A stretch of 64,000 nucleotides of DNA from Orobanche coerulescens (Eukaryota > Streptophyta > Magnoliopsida > Lamiales > Orobanchaceae), in NCBI GenBank assembly GCA_033398695.1, contig CM065805.1, positions 166,695,787-166,759,786 on the forward strand. Direction: 5' to 3'. Positions 32,411-45,826 of this stretch are shown one piece after another. Below the pieces are notes generated by a model that worked only from the letters and a program-made list of their open reading frames with translations, ran no database searches and was not told the DNA's origin. Position numbers and translations under genes: made by a program. Positions within the stretch are counted from its first letter, which is position 1; every line of letters begins with the position of its first letter.

Positions 32411-33570
32411 GCGACCGACATAGGATCACTTCTTTTGGGTTTAGAATCCGGCTTTGTCTTGACTTTAGAAGATGTACTTGTTTTGCCCAAGGGGCACAAA
32501 AACATTGTATTCATTCCGGTCATGGACCGAAAAGGCTTTTCATTTTTTATTGGTGATGGTTCCTGCAAAATTTATTTCAGAAATAAACAAGCGGGCACTG
32601 CTACATTGTTAAATGGATTGTATCATCTAAATCTCAGCAACAAAGTAGTTGTGAATACTATGACTAGAAAACGTGGTAGGGATGAAACCAATGAAGCTTT
32701 GAAATGGCATCTTAGACTTGGTCATGTTGGTCAGACCAAGATTTACAAGATGGAAAAAGATGGACTTATGGGTCCATTGGGATTAGATCCCTTTCCTACT
32801 TGTGAATCTTGCCTTAAAGGCAAAATGACTAAGTCCCTCTTCACAGGGACTTTTGAAAGAGCCGCTGATAAACTGGGATTAATCCATACCAACGTATGTG
32901 GTGCTTTGGAAGCAGCACGTGACGGATATCAATATTTCATTACGTTTACAGATGATCATACTAGGTATAGTTATGTATACTTAATGAAACATAAATCCGA
33001 GGCCTTTGAGAAATTCCAGGAATTCAAGGCCCTAGTCGAGAAACAAACTGGTAATCATATCAAAGCACTTCGGTCGGACCGAGGTGGCGAGTATATGAGT
33101 ACGGAGTTTGACGAGTTCCTTAAGGAACAAAGAATAGTTTCACAACTAACACCTCCAGGTACTCCTTAGTAAAATGGTGTGTCAGAAAGAAGGAACCGGA
33201 CCTTGTTGAACATGGTCCATTCCATGCTAGGATATACTGACTTACCGATTTACCTGTGGGGTATACACTCCTGACTGTTGCATATATCTTGAACATATGT
33301 CCTTCCGAATCCGTTCCTAAAACTCTACATGAGATGTGGGAGGGCAGGAAACCAAGTCTTAATCATATTAGGATTTGGGGATGTCCCGCCTATGTCAAGA
33401 AGACTAAGGTGGAGAAGTTGGAAGCTAGGTCCGCGAAGGGACGTTTCATTGGATTCCCGTCTGGGACGATGGGATATCTATTCTACATGTCCGAAGATCT
33501 AAAGATCGTTGTTGCTTTACAAGCACACTTCCTGGAAGAAGAGATTCATTCAGGAAGGCGGAGCAGGTAG
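32411..33570 (+). pseudogene. Copia B protease end and integrase
   Basis: Gag-pre-integrase motif WHLRLGHVGQTKIYKM and CESCLKGKMTK precede the integrase core, with LGLIHTNVCG, FITFTDDHTRYSYVYLMKHK and LRSDRGGEYMSTEFDEFL (the D-D-E residues are visible). A TAG at 33167-33169 falls where QNGVSERRN begins (consistent with CAG), and a frameshift occurs near 33256. The C-terminal part (LNHIRIWGCPAYVKK) follows to 33570. Confidence 0.88.
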
Positions 33571-34875
33571 AAATATTTCTTTGGAATAATACAATGAAAC
33601 TCCTCAGGAGACACCTATGTAAGAAAATGGAACCGAACCTTCTGAAACACAAGTACAACCACCTCGTTGGTCTAGTAAGGTGTCTCATTTACCTGAGAGG
33701 CATAGTTTTATGCACTTGGCGGAACTGGGTTTCCACGAGGTTCCAGGTGATAAACAAGAGACCGACCCGCGACTAATGACATAGAAATGGTGGATGTAGA
33801 CTCCATGAAATGGACTGTAGCAGTCTTCATGTAGTTAGGACCTTCATTTTGATGAGATGGTCAAAGAGTTTAACTTCGTACAAAATGAAGAGGAACCTTG
33901 TGTATACAAGAGGGTTAGTGGGAGCAAGATCGCATTCTTAGTACTATATGTAGATGAGATTCTACTAATAGGAAATGATGTGGGAATGCTCAGTTCTGTG
34001 AAAGCTTGGCTATCGAGTAATTTCTCCATGAAAGACTTGGGAGAAGAAACCTATATTCTTGGGATTCGACTGTACTGGGATAGATCGAAGAGAATGATAA
34101 GTTTTTCCCAAGCCCTCTATATAGATTAGATCTTAAAGAGGGTTCCTTCCGATGCGACATGGAATAAAACTTACCTTGAAGATGTGTCCTCATAGTGAGG
34201 AACAATGAAAGGAAATGAGTTATATACCATATGCTTTGGCAGTGGGTAGCCTTACATATACTTTATTGTGTACAAGACCTGACATTGCGCATGCTGGAAG
34301 CGTGGTAAGTAGGTTTCAGGCAAACCCATTCAGGGAACATTAGACCGCCGTAAATAATGTTTTCAAGTACTTTAGAAGTACTAAGAGATCTGATTCTTAT
34401 ATATGGTGGTGGAGAACAGAATGTGGTGGGATTCACTGTATTGGACTTCCAAGGACAGAAAGACGATTATATGTCTACTTCTGACTACATTTACTCTTAA
34501 TGGAAGAGCAGTATCTTGGCATAGTGCCAAGTATAGCGCGACTGCTGATTCCACCAGTTAGGCTGAGTATAAAGCGGCATCGGAGGCCTCCAAAGGAAGG
34601 GTTAAGAAGTTACTAGGTAAACTTCTCATGACACCTTGTGCTGTGCTGCCAGAGCGGTAGCACAGGCCTAGGATCCGAGGTTTCACAACAGTACCAAACA
34701 TATTGAGAGAGTATCATCTCATAAGAGTATTTGTTCGCAAATAAATACATTGTGCTACATAGAGTAGAGTCATCCGACTACGTCGCTGATCCACTGACCA
34801 AGCCACATTCTCAGATTAGCTTGGAGCATAATCTGGAGAACATGGGTAATAGATACCATAGTGTGTGGCATTGAG
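33571..34875 (+). pseudogene. Copia B RT/RNase H, partly deleted
   Basis: The N-terminal half of RT is missing: only debris lies between 33571 and 33850. The C-terminal half reads FDEMVKEFNFVQNEEEPCVYK and LVLYVDEILLIGND, so the catalytic YVDD has become YVDE. LGIRLYWDRSKRMI follows, then RNase H fragments (LTYTLLCTRPDIAHA near 34250) with many stops. Copia B could not have copied itself in this state. Confidence 0.85.
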
Positions 34876-34889
34876 TGCAAGTGGGAGAT
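34876..34889 (+). other. Polypurine tract of Copia B
   Basis: GTGCAAGTGGGAGAT lies directly before TGTTGGGAG of the 3' LTR. Confidence 0.8.
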
Positions 34890-35021
34890 TGTTGGGAGTA
34901 TGCCCTCGAATGCCACTCAGAGGATGTTGAGTGAGGGCATTGTACTTGTAATTATGTAAATCATTAATATAAGGCAATGGAAGTTTCTTTATTTACTGGT
35001 AGTTACTGGCATTCCTAACTC

Positions 35022-35057
<36 letters not shown>

Positions 35058-36899
35058 ACTAGTCCGTGTATTTGAGAGCAAAACGTTTCACTCCTTATTA
35101 GATAAGGGGGTCGGCACTCGAAAGGTTTATAGCCCAAATACTTAATCGTTCGCAAGTCGATGAAACTTGAATGGACGTTAAGTTTATGTGAATACTTGTA
35201 TGACATGTTCTTTGACATGGAGAGTGCCTGTCGAACACTAATGGTTAGTGGGAGCACACGTTATAGGTATGCTAATTAGATTAGTATACTCGAACCAACT
35301 CACCCTCGATTCGTCACACGGATTTCACTCCGGGACAGTCAATGACGGAATCGAAAGGTTGTGATAGGTATTCGTGAACCTTCGACTTGATGATTTAGTA
35401 GGGATGTACTTGTGACGTCAAGATTTTCATTAGAGTAGTTCGACCCTGTAAACCGGAAGGTGGGGGTCAACCTCAACGTGCATCTTGACGGGCAAGTAGC
35501 AGGTTCTACTGAATACCAAGATAGAATTATTTCTCCCATTAGTGAGCGGGTTATATGTCCTATGCGGTTACTGGCAGATGAGATCATAAGTCTTTGGCCA
35601 AAGCATTGGAGCTAGTTGTTTGGATACACGAGAGCTCGATGATCTTGATTTGCATTAACGCATGCATAGCATCAAGTACAGATAAGGTTTAACTGACTGT
35701 GACCCTATAACTTGATCGGGACATTTGAAAGAAGGGTTTATACGTATACTGGTATTCACGACAGAATGGTCCCAATCATTCGTTCTCAGTTGGGGTACAG
35801 TGTAGGCTGCCAGGCTGGCTAGGTGGTGCTACTACTCTTGGGTTCCTCCCATTGCTGACTGAGACGGACCTACCGAGTCGCGCAATAGGATTGACGATGG
35901 AATGAATCGAGCTTATTATCTCATTATGAATATTAGATATTGAATATCTAATTTGGGACATTGGATGTCTAAATCGATTTATTGGATAAATTGATTTACG
36001 GCCTAATGAATTAAATATATTACTGGGTGATTAATTTAATTCATGAATATAATTATTTCTTGGAGAAATTAATTATGTTATTATGTATTTGATATGTTTA
36101 ATTAATTGGATTAATTAATCGATATAAATATATCGGAACGGAATCGGAATTTATATGTTTTGACTCACGGGAGTCCGAAACGGACCGAACTCGTCCGACA
36201 CCTTCTAGATGGCCACCCCAATCACCTACCCCTCAATTGGTCTTGGTCTTCACTTGGTGGGGTTCAAGCCTTGTGACCAATCAAGGGTACAAAATATCAC
36301 CTTGGGTGATTTTGTCAAAAGGTAGGTGGAGTGGAGAGATATGATGAGAATATATGTGAAGACCAAATCTCTTTTGCCTACATTTGATCTCACGTTTTTA
36401 AGAGAAGAAAGGAGAGAGGAAATAGTTTCTAAAAGGCTTCATAATATTCATCATCTTCTTCATCATACATTCATATATTTTCTTGGAGAAAATATTTGTG
36501 AGATAGAGAGATAAAGATTAAACACTTAGAGTGTTGTAATCGTGATAAGAAAGCTTCATCACCTAGATCTAGCCATATCCTTGGAGGATAGCAAGGTGAT
36601 TGTCGTTCCGTTCGTTTCTCCGGCGCGTGGCAAGTAGAGGCGTTGTGTTTTCGACGTTGGATCATCCAAGGGCTTGGAGAGGATTGGATTCGTAGAGATC
36701 AAGCAAAGCTTGGAGAATAGCTCAAGAGAAGGATACCATTTAATCAACGGACTACGAGGGTATGTTTCTCGTATCTCTTGTATTTCGTTTATATATTCGT
36801 ATATACGTAGATCGATCGATCCTCGTAGCGATTCAGATCGAATTAATTTTCGTTTTACCGCTTCCGCTGGGCCTTCGTTTTAGGCACCGAATCCCAACA
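34890..36899 (+). repeat. 3' LTR of Copia B
   Basis: 2010 bp, colinear with the 5' LTR and bounded outside by CTCAG. The length difference is mainly the AT repeat and small indels near 35765. Confidence 0.93.
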
Positions 36900-37162
36900 C
36901 TCAGCCCCCTCCTTTTATAATAGCCCCTTATCTATTAGTTTCCTTCTTTAATTGGATCTCCTTCCTTCTCATCCTTCTTGAGTTTTAATTCTTTTGGAGT
37001 CTTTCTTTCCCAATCTATTCAAATTCCTTTTCCCAGCCCAGGGGCCGATTTTATGCCTTGTGGAACTGATTGGGGCGGATTGGAGTCGTTTCTCAGGCCC
37101 CAAGTAAGATTATTTTCGGAACAGGGCCGACACTGGGTCACCAAACTAGCACTGGGCCACCC

Positions 37163-38563
37163 TGTTAGGAATACTTGTTAGATTTTGATGATGTCATTAA
37201 TTTAAAATCAAATGTTTATTTATTGGCGAAATGTAAGGAAGAACCAAATGAGTATCTTCCATAGGCCAAAATGTGTTAAGTATAAAATTGGCAAAATGTA
37301 AAGAAGAACCAAATGAGTATCTTCCAGTAGGCCAAAGTTAGTTAGCCGAAAATCGGCTAAGTACTAAAGTACGCCTAGTCTATCAAGAGAAGTACAAATG
37401 ACTCAATCGAGTAGCCCCGGTCAACTAAAATTTATCGTAGAAGTTTGACCAGATCACTGAGGAACCTCGTGGAAGTCACCCGACTGACAAGTCTCAAACA
37501 AGATAATACCGAGACGTCTTACTGCAGAGAAGTAAGTCGCACTTCACTACTCAACTACAAACCTAGTACTCCAAGTCCACGTCAGCATGCTTTGAAAAGT
37601 CAAATATTACGGAAAGCTCACATGCAACGTGAAGAGACAAATTGGAGTGATTCCCGCAAGAGATATGATTTATTTAAATCATCCTGACCCACCGTGAAAG
37701 ACTTTAATCCTTTTATATTCAAAAGATTCGCGCTCACATGCGTAAGTCATCACAACGGTCTCAAGATGAAATTAAATAATGGGAATCCAAATTTTGCAAC
37801 TTTCATAAAAGATTAAACAATGAAGTCTCTCTCCAACGGACGGATTTGTTCAGATTTGCAACGGCTACAAGGAAGAAGCTCAGAGATCGTGATCTATATA
37901 TATCCAGAGATTTGAAACTGAGCAATCAACCGGTGCGAACTTATACTCTAAGCGATAAAAGCAAACAAAGCAATCCTAAGCAAACAAATAGCATCGAGAA
38001 AAAGAGCAGATCCAAAAGTTCATATTCAAGGAAGCTCTTTAGTTGGAGAAGACAAACACTCTTGTCTTTAAATATTGAGTAAGGGGTACTTCACTGGTTG
38101 AAGTAGCAGACTGTAAAGGCATCCAAGGATCGAGGATCAAGAGGTGCAAGGCAATAAGTTTGTGTACAACGGCACGGAATTCCACCGGTTGGAAGTCGTT
38201 GTAGTTTGTAGTGAATCACCGTAATATTTATCACCGGTTGAGAATTATAGTGAATTCATCTCCAATCGGTTTGGAGAAAAGTGGATTAGTAGAGGATTAC
38301 CCCACCTCCGAGACCACTATAAATTGCCTGTTATTTAATGCTTTACCGCATCATACTCTAACCGCATCCATTGTTAAGTGTTTCATTAAGTTAATATATA
38401 TATTCGTTATCACCGACTTCCGCACATATCCAAGAACAAACGACTCCTAGTCATTTGTTTGATCATCACCGAAGAAACTCACTCTTCGAGAAAAAGAGTT
38501 CAAGAGTTTCAACAAGTCTATTCACCCCCTCTAGACTTGTTTCTGGACGACTTGTGACCTACA
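37163..38563 (+). repeat. 5' LTR of Copia C
   Basis: TGTTAGGAATAC to TGACCTACA, 1401 bp. It differs from the 3' LTR by many 1-4 bp indels, mostly at CNG-rich spots (see findings). Short CCGGTTG-containing repeats (ACCGGTTGAAG, ACCGGTTGGAAG, ACCGGTTGAGAA) recur between 37930 and 38240; I see no long palindrome cluster. Confidence 0.9.
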
Positions 38564-38565
38564 AG

Positions 38566-38576
38566 TGGTATCAGAG
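38566..38576 (+). other. Primer-binding site of Copia C
   Basis: TGGTATCAGAG lies 2 nt after the 5' LTR (initiator tRNA-Met type). Confidence 0.88.
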
Positions 38577-38640
38577 AAGTTGGTTCATTTTTTTCACGAA
38601 CCAGATCTATTAAGATATATATCTTATCTCTCACGTTATA

Positions 38641-39778
38641 ATGGAACACATGCACTCTAGACTACCTGTCTTTTCAGTTGACGAGTATGATCTCTGGAAG
38701 ATAAGAATGCAGGCACATTTATCTTCAATCCATGACGACATGTGGTGCATCATTGAAGATGGTCCATTCATTTTCGAGAAGGACAACACGCCCGAGGAAA
38801 TCGCACTGGGAGGCCCGAAAAGATTCCTAAGAAGAGAACCGAGCCGACCCTAAGAGAGGAAGTCGCCAATCTTGACAACAGGCCGAGATGTGTCAGTACC
38901 AAACTATTGACAAATCCACAATGGTCAAGATCAAAAATTGTAAGAATGCCAAAGAGATATGGGACACATTAGCTCTAATGTGTGAAGGAACGGAGCTGAT
39001 CAAGGAGAACAAGTTGTCAATAGCTATCCAAAAGTTTGACAACTTTAAAATGAAGAATGGAGAATCAATAGACCAAGTGGACACAAGGTTCACTGAAATT
39101 ATCAATGAAATCAACTCCCTGGGCAAGACTTATGGCAACAGGGAAATGGCACTCAAGGTCCTAAGATCTCTAAATCCGTAATGGAGCATGAAGGCCGTAG
39201 CTATGAGAGAGTCCAAAGACCTGAATAAGATAAAGATTCGTGAGCTATTCTCTGATCGAAGGCTTACGAGTTCGAACTTCCGAGTTCATCCTCGATCGAG
39301 CCTCGCAGAGAAGGGAATCGCATTTGGCATGAGTCCCCTGCTAAGAGCCTGTCTCGATGTGAAACCTCCAAATCCGCTAGACTTTGAGGAGGAAATGGCT
39401 TTCATCATGCAAAGATTCAAGAATTCAGGAAGAACTACTCCAAGTATAAGAAAACTACAAGGAGAATCCCTTAAGAAACCGTAAAGTCGAAGTCGGAAAG
39501 TTGAATGTTACAATCACATAAGATAGACACATCCAAATGGATTGTCCCGAGCTCAAGAAGGATGAAACCAAAAAGGAGGTGGCGGCCAAAGGAAGACAAG
39601 AAAAGCTCTCATCGGAGAAGACCAGAGCATGTCGAATCAAGCGCGCTTCTTTTCTCGATGACGACGAGGAATATGATTGCCCGATGGCAAACTTGGCGGA
39701 TGAAGAGGTAACCTCTAAACCTACCGGTTCGAATAATAGCTCACCATGTCGCAAGATATGGATTTACATGAATCGGTA
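38641..39778 (+). pseudogene. Copia C gag
   Basis: The ATG at 38641 opens with RLPVFSVDEYDLWKIRMQAHL. Later segments in other frames read CKNAKEIWDTLALMCEGTE, KFDNFKMKNGESIDQVDTRF and ALKVLRSLNP, all typical Copia gag. The zinc knuckle near 39508-39545 is damaged: C-Y-N, then H, then MDCPEL are readable, but the second Cys is lost through a small deletion. At least four frameshifts. Confidence 0.82.
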
Positions 39779-41279
39779 AATCAATTATTCAAAGATTTTG
39801 AAACACTTAAATCGCACATCAAGTCAGACGTCAGAGAAGACTAAGTCAGCAAGATGAGAATAGCAAATTGAAAAATGATTTTGAAAAACTCACTAGATTT
39901 AAATAAGACCGAGACAAATACAATGATTTTAAAACTGTGCAAGTGCCAATACAAATTGAGATAGACCGCTAAATATTTTACTTAAAGAAAAGTCACCGCA
40001 CTTGCTCATGCCAAAGCCGAGTTTACTAAGCCGGCATGTATAAATAAAACTCAAAGCGCAGGAAATAACCTCCCGAAAGCGCCGTTAACCCCGGACGAAT
40101 TGTGCACTAACAAGAGGCCACTATATTCCAGATCGTGCCTCGATATGATCCCCACACTCCCTCTAGTTCTAAAACCACTTTCATCAAGGGAGAAACAATG
40201 GTCTCGATCACGAGCCCGTGTATAAACCGAGTTTCAAAACAGCAACAGTCAAACGTCTAGCCGCAATGTTACACTGCATGTACCCACCTAGACAGCGACT
40301 AGGCAAAGGCCTGTGCAAAAGCAAAGAAATTTCGCATAACATGCCCACTATTACCAACAACTCCCTAAAAATAGATTTCATAATGGGAGGGGCAGATGGA
40401 AACCTCAAGGTTATCCAAATTACCAAAACGAACAAGTGTGGAGACCACAAAGGTTTAACAAATGGTCTCAAATTAGATTTAGAAATGGCCCACACTATTT
40501 TGAGGAATATCCTAGATACAATCCAACCAGAGATTTAGACCTCGACCACAGTGCACCGTATAAGGGTTATAATAATAATAATAATTCCTATAATCCAAGG
40601 AGAAATCAATTCTCCAGAAACCCACTAACCCCAAAGGACCCACACAAATTTGGGTACCTAAATCTCGCTTGTTTAATTGCGTAAGAGGTGGAAGGACTAC
40701 AACCACATCTCCTCAAGCTCAAATTTTGGAGGTGAAGAGTGGTTTGTAGACTGGATGCTCAAGGCACATGACCGGAACAAGAAGATGTCGACCAAATATA
40801 TCAAAGAAAGAGGTCCCGATGTAACCTTTGGAGATAGCTCTAGAGGACAGACAAAAGGCTTTGGAGAGCCGCACCGAGGAAACATTGTAATATCCAAAGT
40901 CCATTATGTCAAAGGTCTCAAATACAACCTCCGAGCATAAGCCGCTCGCGACGAGAAGAATCTAGTAGTCTTCACCATCTTGAAGTGTATGGTGATAGAC
41001 ATCTTATCCGGAGAAATAAAGCTACAAGGTTTCCAAGAAGAGATGTATACATGATTGATTGGAACACAGAACACCTAACCTCTGTTTTCTATCCAAGACA
41101 GAAATGAGAATGGACGGTCGTGGCACAAAAGACTATGTCACCCGAACTTCAAAGCCATCAACAAGATTAGCTCGAGTCGGTCGAGGACTTCCAAATGAAG
41201 CATTCAAGAAGGAAGCACTCGTGATGCATGTCGAAGGGAAAGCAGACTAAGGCGCTGCTCAAGCCAAGGCACCTACAAC
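39779..41279 (+). pseudogene. Degenerate protease and pre-integrase region of Copia C
   Basis: Only scraps are readable, for example KIWIPKSP-like sequence near 40630 (PKDPHKFGYLN) and DWMLKAHDRNK...SDGSSRGQTKGFG-like sequence at 40745-40860, matching the protease flap region of Copia elements. An AAT/TAA triplet repeat lies near 40570. The frame is lost throughout. Confidence 0.55.
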
Positions 41280-41970
41280 GCTCACAACAAGGATCTTAGA
41301 TCTACTCCACATGGATCTATTTGGTCCTATCAAGCCAAGGACTTTGAGCGCGTAAAGCATGCTCTTGTGATTGTAGATGATTATTCAAGGTACACTTGGA
41401 TCATTTTTCTATACAAGAAAAGTGAAACCTTGACCAAGTTACTCCGAGTCCGAGAAGGATCCAGAATGAGAAATCCCTCTCCATAATCAAGATCGATCGG
41501 ATAGAGGAGGAGAGTTTCTCAACAAGGCGATAATCGATTTCAGCGATCGTAATGGGATCCAAAGATGAGCTCTGCAGCTGTGACGCCCAGCAGAATGGTG
41601 TTGCCGAAAGAAGGAATGTAACTCTCGAAGGAAGCAAAGAAGGTCCATGATTGCGTAAGCGGACCTACCAAGAGGTTCTCGGGTCAAGTCACAACACACT
41701 GTCACACCTGCATCAGAGTATGATAGTAGGGAGACATGGCAAAACTCCCTATGAGGTTTGGAATAATAGAACTCCTACCGTTGCTTACTTTCATGTTTTT
41801 GGTTGTAAGTGTTTCATCCACAACAACGGTAAAACACACTAAATGCCTTTGATGCTAAAACCGATGATGGTCTATTTATGGGATATTCCCAAAGAAGCAA
41901 GGCATATAGAGTTTTCAACAAAAGAACCTTAGTTGTGGAGGAAACACCCCATGTTGTTTTTGATGAATCT
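41280..41970 (+). pseudogene. Copia C integrase
   Basis: Core motifs in shifting frames: LDLLHMDLFGPIK (41296 onward), VIVDDYSRYTWIIFLYKKSE (from 41370), NGVAERRNVTL (41596 onward), then the C-terminal part KTPYEVWNNRTPTVAYFHVFGCKCFIHNNG and GYSQRSKAYRVFNKRT. Several 1-2 nt indels separate them. Confidence 0.85.
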
Positions 41971-42418
41971 ACTGTTGAGTACAGAAACACTTGAGCAAAT
42001 TGAGAACAAGCTCAAGTCAAAGAACCCTGAAGAAGTCATTATACATGACACTGAATGGTGGACTCACCGCAATGATGAAGACCCAATCACAGATCGACAG
42101 ATCACCAAACCTATCTCCGATCCAGCTTGTCAAGAAGACCAAATGAGTCGACAAAGACTCATCTCGCAGCCCGCAACCAAGCCGCAGATGACAAGGCGTA
42201 GCCGATCCATTGCACTGTAATCCAAAGCAGATGCGATAACCACCAGAGCAATCCAACAGGGGAACAAACCCAAGAGGACGAGATCCCCAAATGGCTCAAG
42301 GATCATCCAATTCAAGAAATTATCTAAAGTTGATCGATGGAGTCAAGACAAGACACCAACTCTACCAAAGAGGAATGGCGATGTTCTCATGTTTCATGTC
42401 GCAAATTGAACCCAAGAC

Positions 42419-43240
42419 AATGTAACAAGCCCCGAAGATTATTCATGGATTAATGCCATGCAAGAGGAATTGGAGCAGATGGAGAGAAACAATGTTTGGG
42501 AACTAATGCATGCACCTAATCACAAGAAAGTTATTGGCACCAAATGGGTGTATAAAAACAAAAGTGATGAAGACGGAGTCGTTGTTAGGAATAAAGCCGA
42601 CTCGTAGCAAAAGGATATGCACAATGTGAGGGAATAGATTTTGATGAAACTTATGCACTGTTGCAAGATTAGAAGCCATCGACTATTCCTCGCATATGCC
42701 GCATTCAAGGATTTTGAAGTCTACCAGATGGATGTGAAAAGTGCGTTTCTAAATGGAATCCTAGAAGAAGAAGTCTATGTAGAGCAACCCCTGTGTTTTG
42801 TCAAAGGAGACAAAGTCTATAAGTCGTTGAAGGCTCAGATGGACTCAAGCAAGCACCGAGAGCATGGTATGAAACACTGTCTGTTTCTTGAGAAGAATGG
42901 ATTTTGCAAAGGAAAAGTGGACAAGACCCTATTTAGAGTGGAGCACGAAGGCCACATTCTAATAGTTCGATTTATGTGGATGACATCATATTCGGTCAAC
43001 CAATCCAACTATGTGAGAAATTCTCCAATCTCATGCAAGGAGAATTCGAGATGAGTATGATGGGAAAGCTTAACTTCTTTCTCGGATTACAAGTTAGCAG
43101 ATGGAAAAAGGAATTTTCATCAACCAGCAAAGTATACCCGAGATCTCATCAAGAGATATGGAATGGAATCACCAAACTCGCAAGAATTCCAATGAGCACA
43201 AGTACTCACCGGATGCGCATTTGAGGTGAATATCACTGAC
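42419..43240 (+). pseudogene. Copia C reverse transcriptase
   Basis: Motifs: WINAMQEELEQMERNNVWEL, VIGTKWVYKNK, FEVYQMDVKSAFLNGILEEEVYVEQP, KTLF-R-like DKTLFR. The catalytic YVDD is intact in IYVDDIIFG at about 42970-42996, in a different frame from its neighbours; MGKLNFFLGLQV follows. At least three frameshifts. Confidence 0.88.
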
Positions 43241-43830
43241 TCAACCCACTATAGAGGACTCATCGGATCTCTTCTCACCTAATCGCAAGGTGCCGACATA
43301 TCATATGCGCTTGGAGTTTGTGCAAGATTCCACCAAGCCGAAGCAATCACACCTAGATGCACTAAGAGAATAATTAAGTACCTAAAGTCTACCATTAATG
43401 TTGGACTGTGGTACCCCAAGGATGACAACTTCGAGCTATCAGATACTCGATGCGGATTTCACGATGCAAAATCAATAGAAGAGCACTAGTGGAACGTGTC
43501 AATTCCTAGGAACCAGATCGATATCCTGTTTAGCAAGAAGCGTGTTTCTAACTCTATCTCCACTACAGAGTCGAATACCTAGTCAGCAGTAGTCAAGCAG
43601 TATGCATCCTATGGATCGACAACAATTAAGGGACTACAATATTATTGCCAACGAAGTTCCTATATGGTGTGACAACAATAGTGCTATTGCAATAACCAAC
43701 AATCCGGTTTTGCACTCAAGGACGAAGCACATTGACGTTAAGCACCATTTCATTCGAGACCACGTGCTTAACAAAAGGGTTAGAGTTGAAAGAGTCGCAC
43801 AGACTACCAAATAGCCGACATCTTCACCAA
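43241..43830 (+). pseudogene. Copia C RNase H
   Basis: GLIGSLL, DISYALGVCARFHQA, RIIKYLKSTINVGLWYPK and PIWCDNNSAIAITNNPVLHSRTKHIDVKHHFIRDHV (43656 onward) match Copia RNase H. The catalytic region between them is disrupted. Confidence 0.85.
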
Positions 43831-44433
43831 ACCCCGCCGAAGAGAGATTCCTAGAGCCGAGCAGAGATCTTGGATTACTAGATCGGGAATCTAGTTCAAG
43901 CAAGTTGAAGGAAGGACAAACCCCTGAATCACCCTAAGCCGATGCAAAGTAGAAGACGAAGGCCCGAAGCAACTTAGTCAGACAGAGTACTGTGCGAGAA
44001 GTCAAACTCACCTGTAGCAGAGCGGTCAACAGTCAACGAATCAGACCAGCTAAGTTCTCTAAACTGATCTCTAATTTTCAATTTTATCTGCCATATTTAT
44101 AATATTATTTTGGCTTAAGAAATAGCATTTAAAATACATTTTATAAGCCAAGTGGCAATTTTAAATACACGCGTCACACGCCCATTTAATTAACCTCTAC
44201 GGTGGCCAATCAGAATCAACCGTCAATTTTCAAATAGGGCCACCGATTCAAATTTGAAATTCAAAAGAATATGAAAAGGCGTACCACCGTTTAAACTTAT
44301 AATAAACTAATCCAAACGTCACTTCATCTTCTTTATAAGGAAGAAAACCCTTTCACTTTCCTCTTTACGCTTCGTAAACCCTAAAATTCACAGAGCAAAA
44401 TACACACTAAATCCTAAAATCTTTTTGCGTAAA
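43831..44433 (+). other. Spacer between RNase H and the extra ORF region of Copia C
   Basis: No protein seen. A TATA-like TTTATAAGGAAG lies near 44330, about 100 bp upstream of the ATG at 44434. A separate promoter for the 3' ORFs is possible but unproven. Confidence 0.4.
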
Positions 44434-45640
44434 TGGCATCCGCTGACGGAGCAAACTTAAAGGCGATGAAGGACCAGTTATCTTTTCCATGGTCGCGATT
44501 TCGAGGATTACCGAAGCAAATCTAGACGACTTTGATATGCTCGACCTAATCCGAGCGATGAAACTAAACGGCATCTACCCGCTTTCTTGAAATCAACCCT
44601 CAACACTTGTTCAAAGAAGACGTGGTTGAATTTTACCACAACGCTGCACCTAATTCAGACCAGATTCAAAGCACCGTCGGTGGAGTTCAAGTCACCAACG
44701 ATACAGAGAAGATTCAAACTGTATACGGGATGAAAAAAATAGGATAGGCGGTCGAAGAACTCAAACAATCACCCGCCGAGACATGGAAGACGATTAAGCC
44801 GGAAAATGTCCCTGAGAAGTTGAAGTTCACGGCGAAAAGAAATGAATTGAAAAGAGTTTACCGAGTCGCACACGACATCAAAAAAAAAATAGTCATGGGA
44901 ATGGCAGAAGCTATGACCAACTATCATCCTCAAAGTTCATGGTGTTGGGTGCGCTAATTCAATGAGAGGAAGTAGACTGGCCGATTACATTTTCGTGCAA
45001 CTTGTTCGTGAAGTGAACAAGGTCGAATGGCTCGAGGGAGAGAAGAAGTTCAAGACTAAGTTGGCGTTTGGAACGCATCTTAGTTGGTTCTTGGAGCAGA
45101 CTGGGGTGGCCAAGGGAAACATTGACCCTTTCCACCCGAACAAGAGGTTAGGTCATATGGACCATGATAAGAAAAAGGTTGGAGTCACTGGGAGGGCAGC
45201 CCAGATATTGAAGGACTTACCAGACTCAAGCTTTTGCCCTAGGTACGATTCCGATGCACTTGACCAACCTGCACCGAGGTCGGAACCGCAATGAGTCCGA
45301 GCATGAGTCCGATGACACTCCAATCGCCATCCGTTTCAAGAGAAGGGGACCAGCCCTAAGGACCTTCCAACTCGCAATATCACCCGAACCTCTCCAAAGA
45401 GGCCAAGGAAGCCGCAGTCAAGAAAGGAGATCACCGAACATCATGCCACCACCGCCTACCCCTCACCACCTGCACTGCTCGCCTGTGCACCGAAACAAGA
45501 ATTGTACCTGTCATTACTCCTCCCGTATACATGACCGAAGAAGAGGAAGGTGTCTTATCATATCTATCCTCGCGCATTACTCATTCAATGCTAGAAAACA
45601 ACACTTTTAATCTTTCCATAGAACAACTACAAATTGTCAA
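44434..45640 (+). pseudogene. Extra 3' coding region of Copia C, N-terminal part
   Basis: From ATG at 44434 (MASADGANLKAMKDQL) frames with small shifts read HLFKEDVVEFYHNAAPN, STVGGVQVTND, VEELKQSPAETWKTIKPENV and LKFTAKRNELKRVYRVAHDI, then an open 110-aa segment at 44962-45294 (LVREVNKVEWLEG, LSWFLEQTGVAKGN). It resembles the ORF that follows pol in some plant elements (env-position or putative plant transposon protein), but I cannot name the family with certainty. Confidence 0.5.
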
Positions 45641-45826
45641 GCCACAAGCGTAAAAACATTCTTTGTCAATATTTTTAAAGAGTGGAAAACTCTTAAAACC
45701 ATGTCCTTTTCAAATTTTCAAATTTTTATTGAAACTAGTGGTTGGGATTACCCCAAGCCACGGAGGATGTCCTGACCGATTTTTGCAAGGAGTCGACTTA
45801 ACCTTACTCCTCCAGATAATCGGTTC

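Larger units (their letters stand above)
27621..36899 (+). mobile_element. Copia element B, complete structure, dead coding region
   Basis: LTRs 27621-29659 and 34890-36899, PBS, gag-protease-integrase, degraded RT/RNase H and PPT are present, flanked by the TSD CTCAG. LTRs look very similar, differing by scattered substitutions and the length of an AT repeat, so insertion is fairly recent. Total length 9279 bp. Confidence 0.93.
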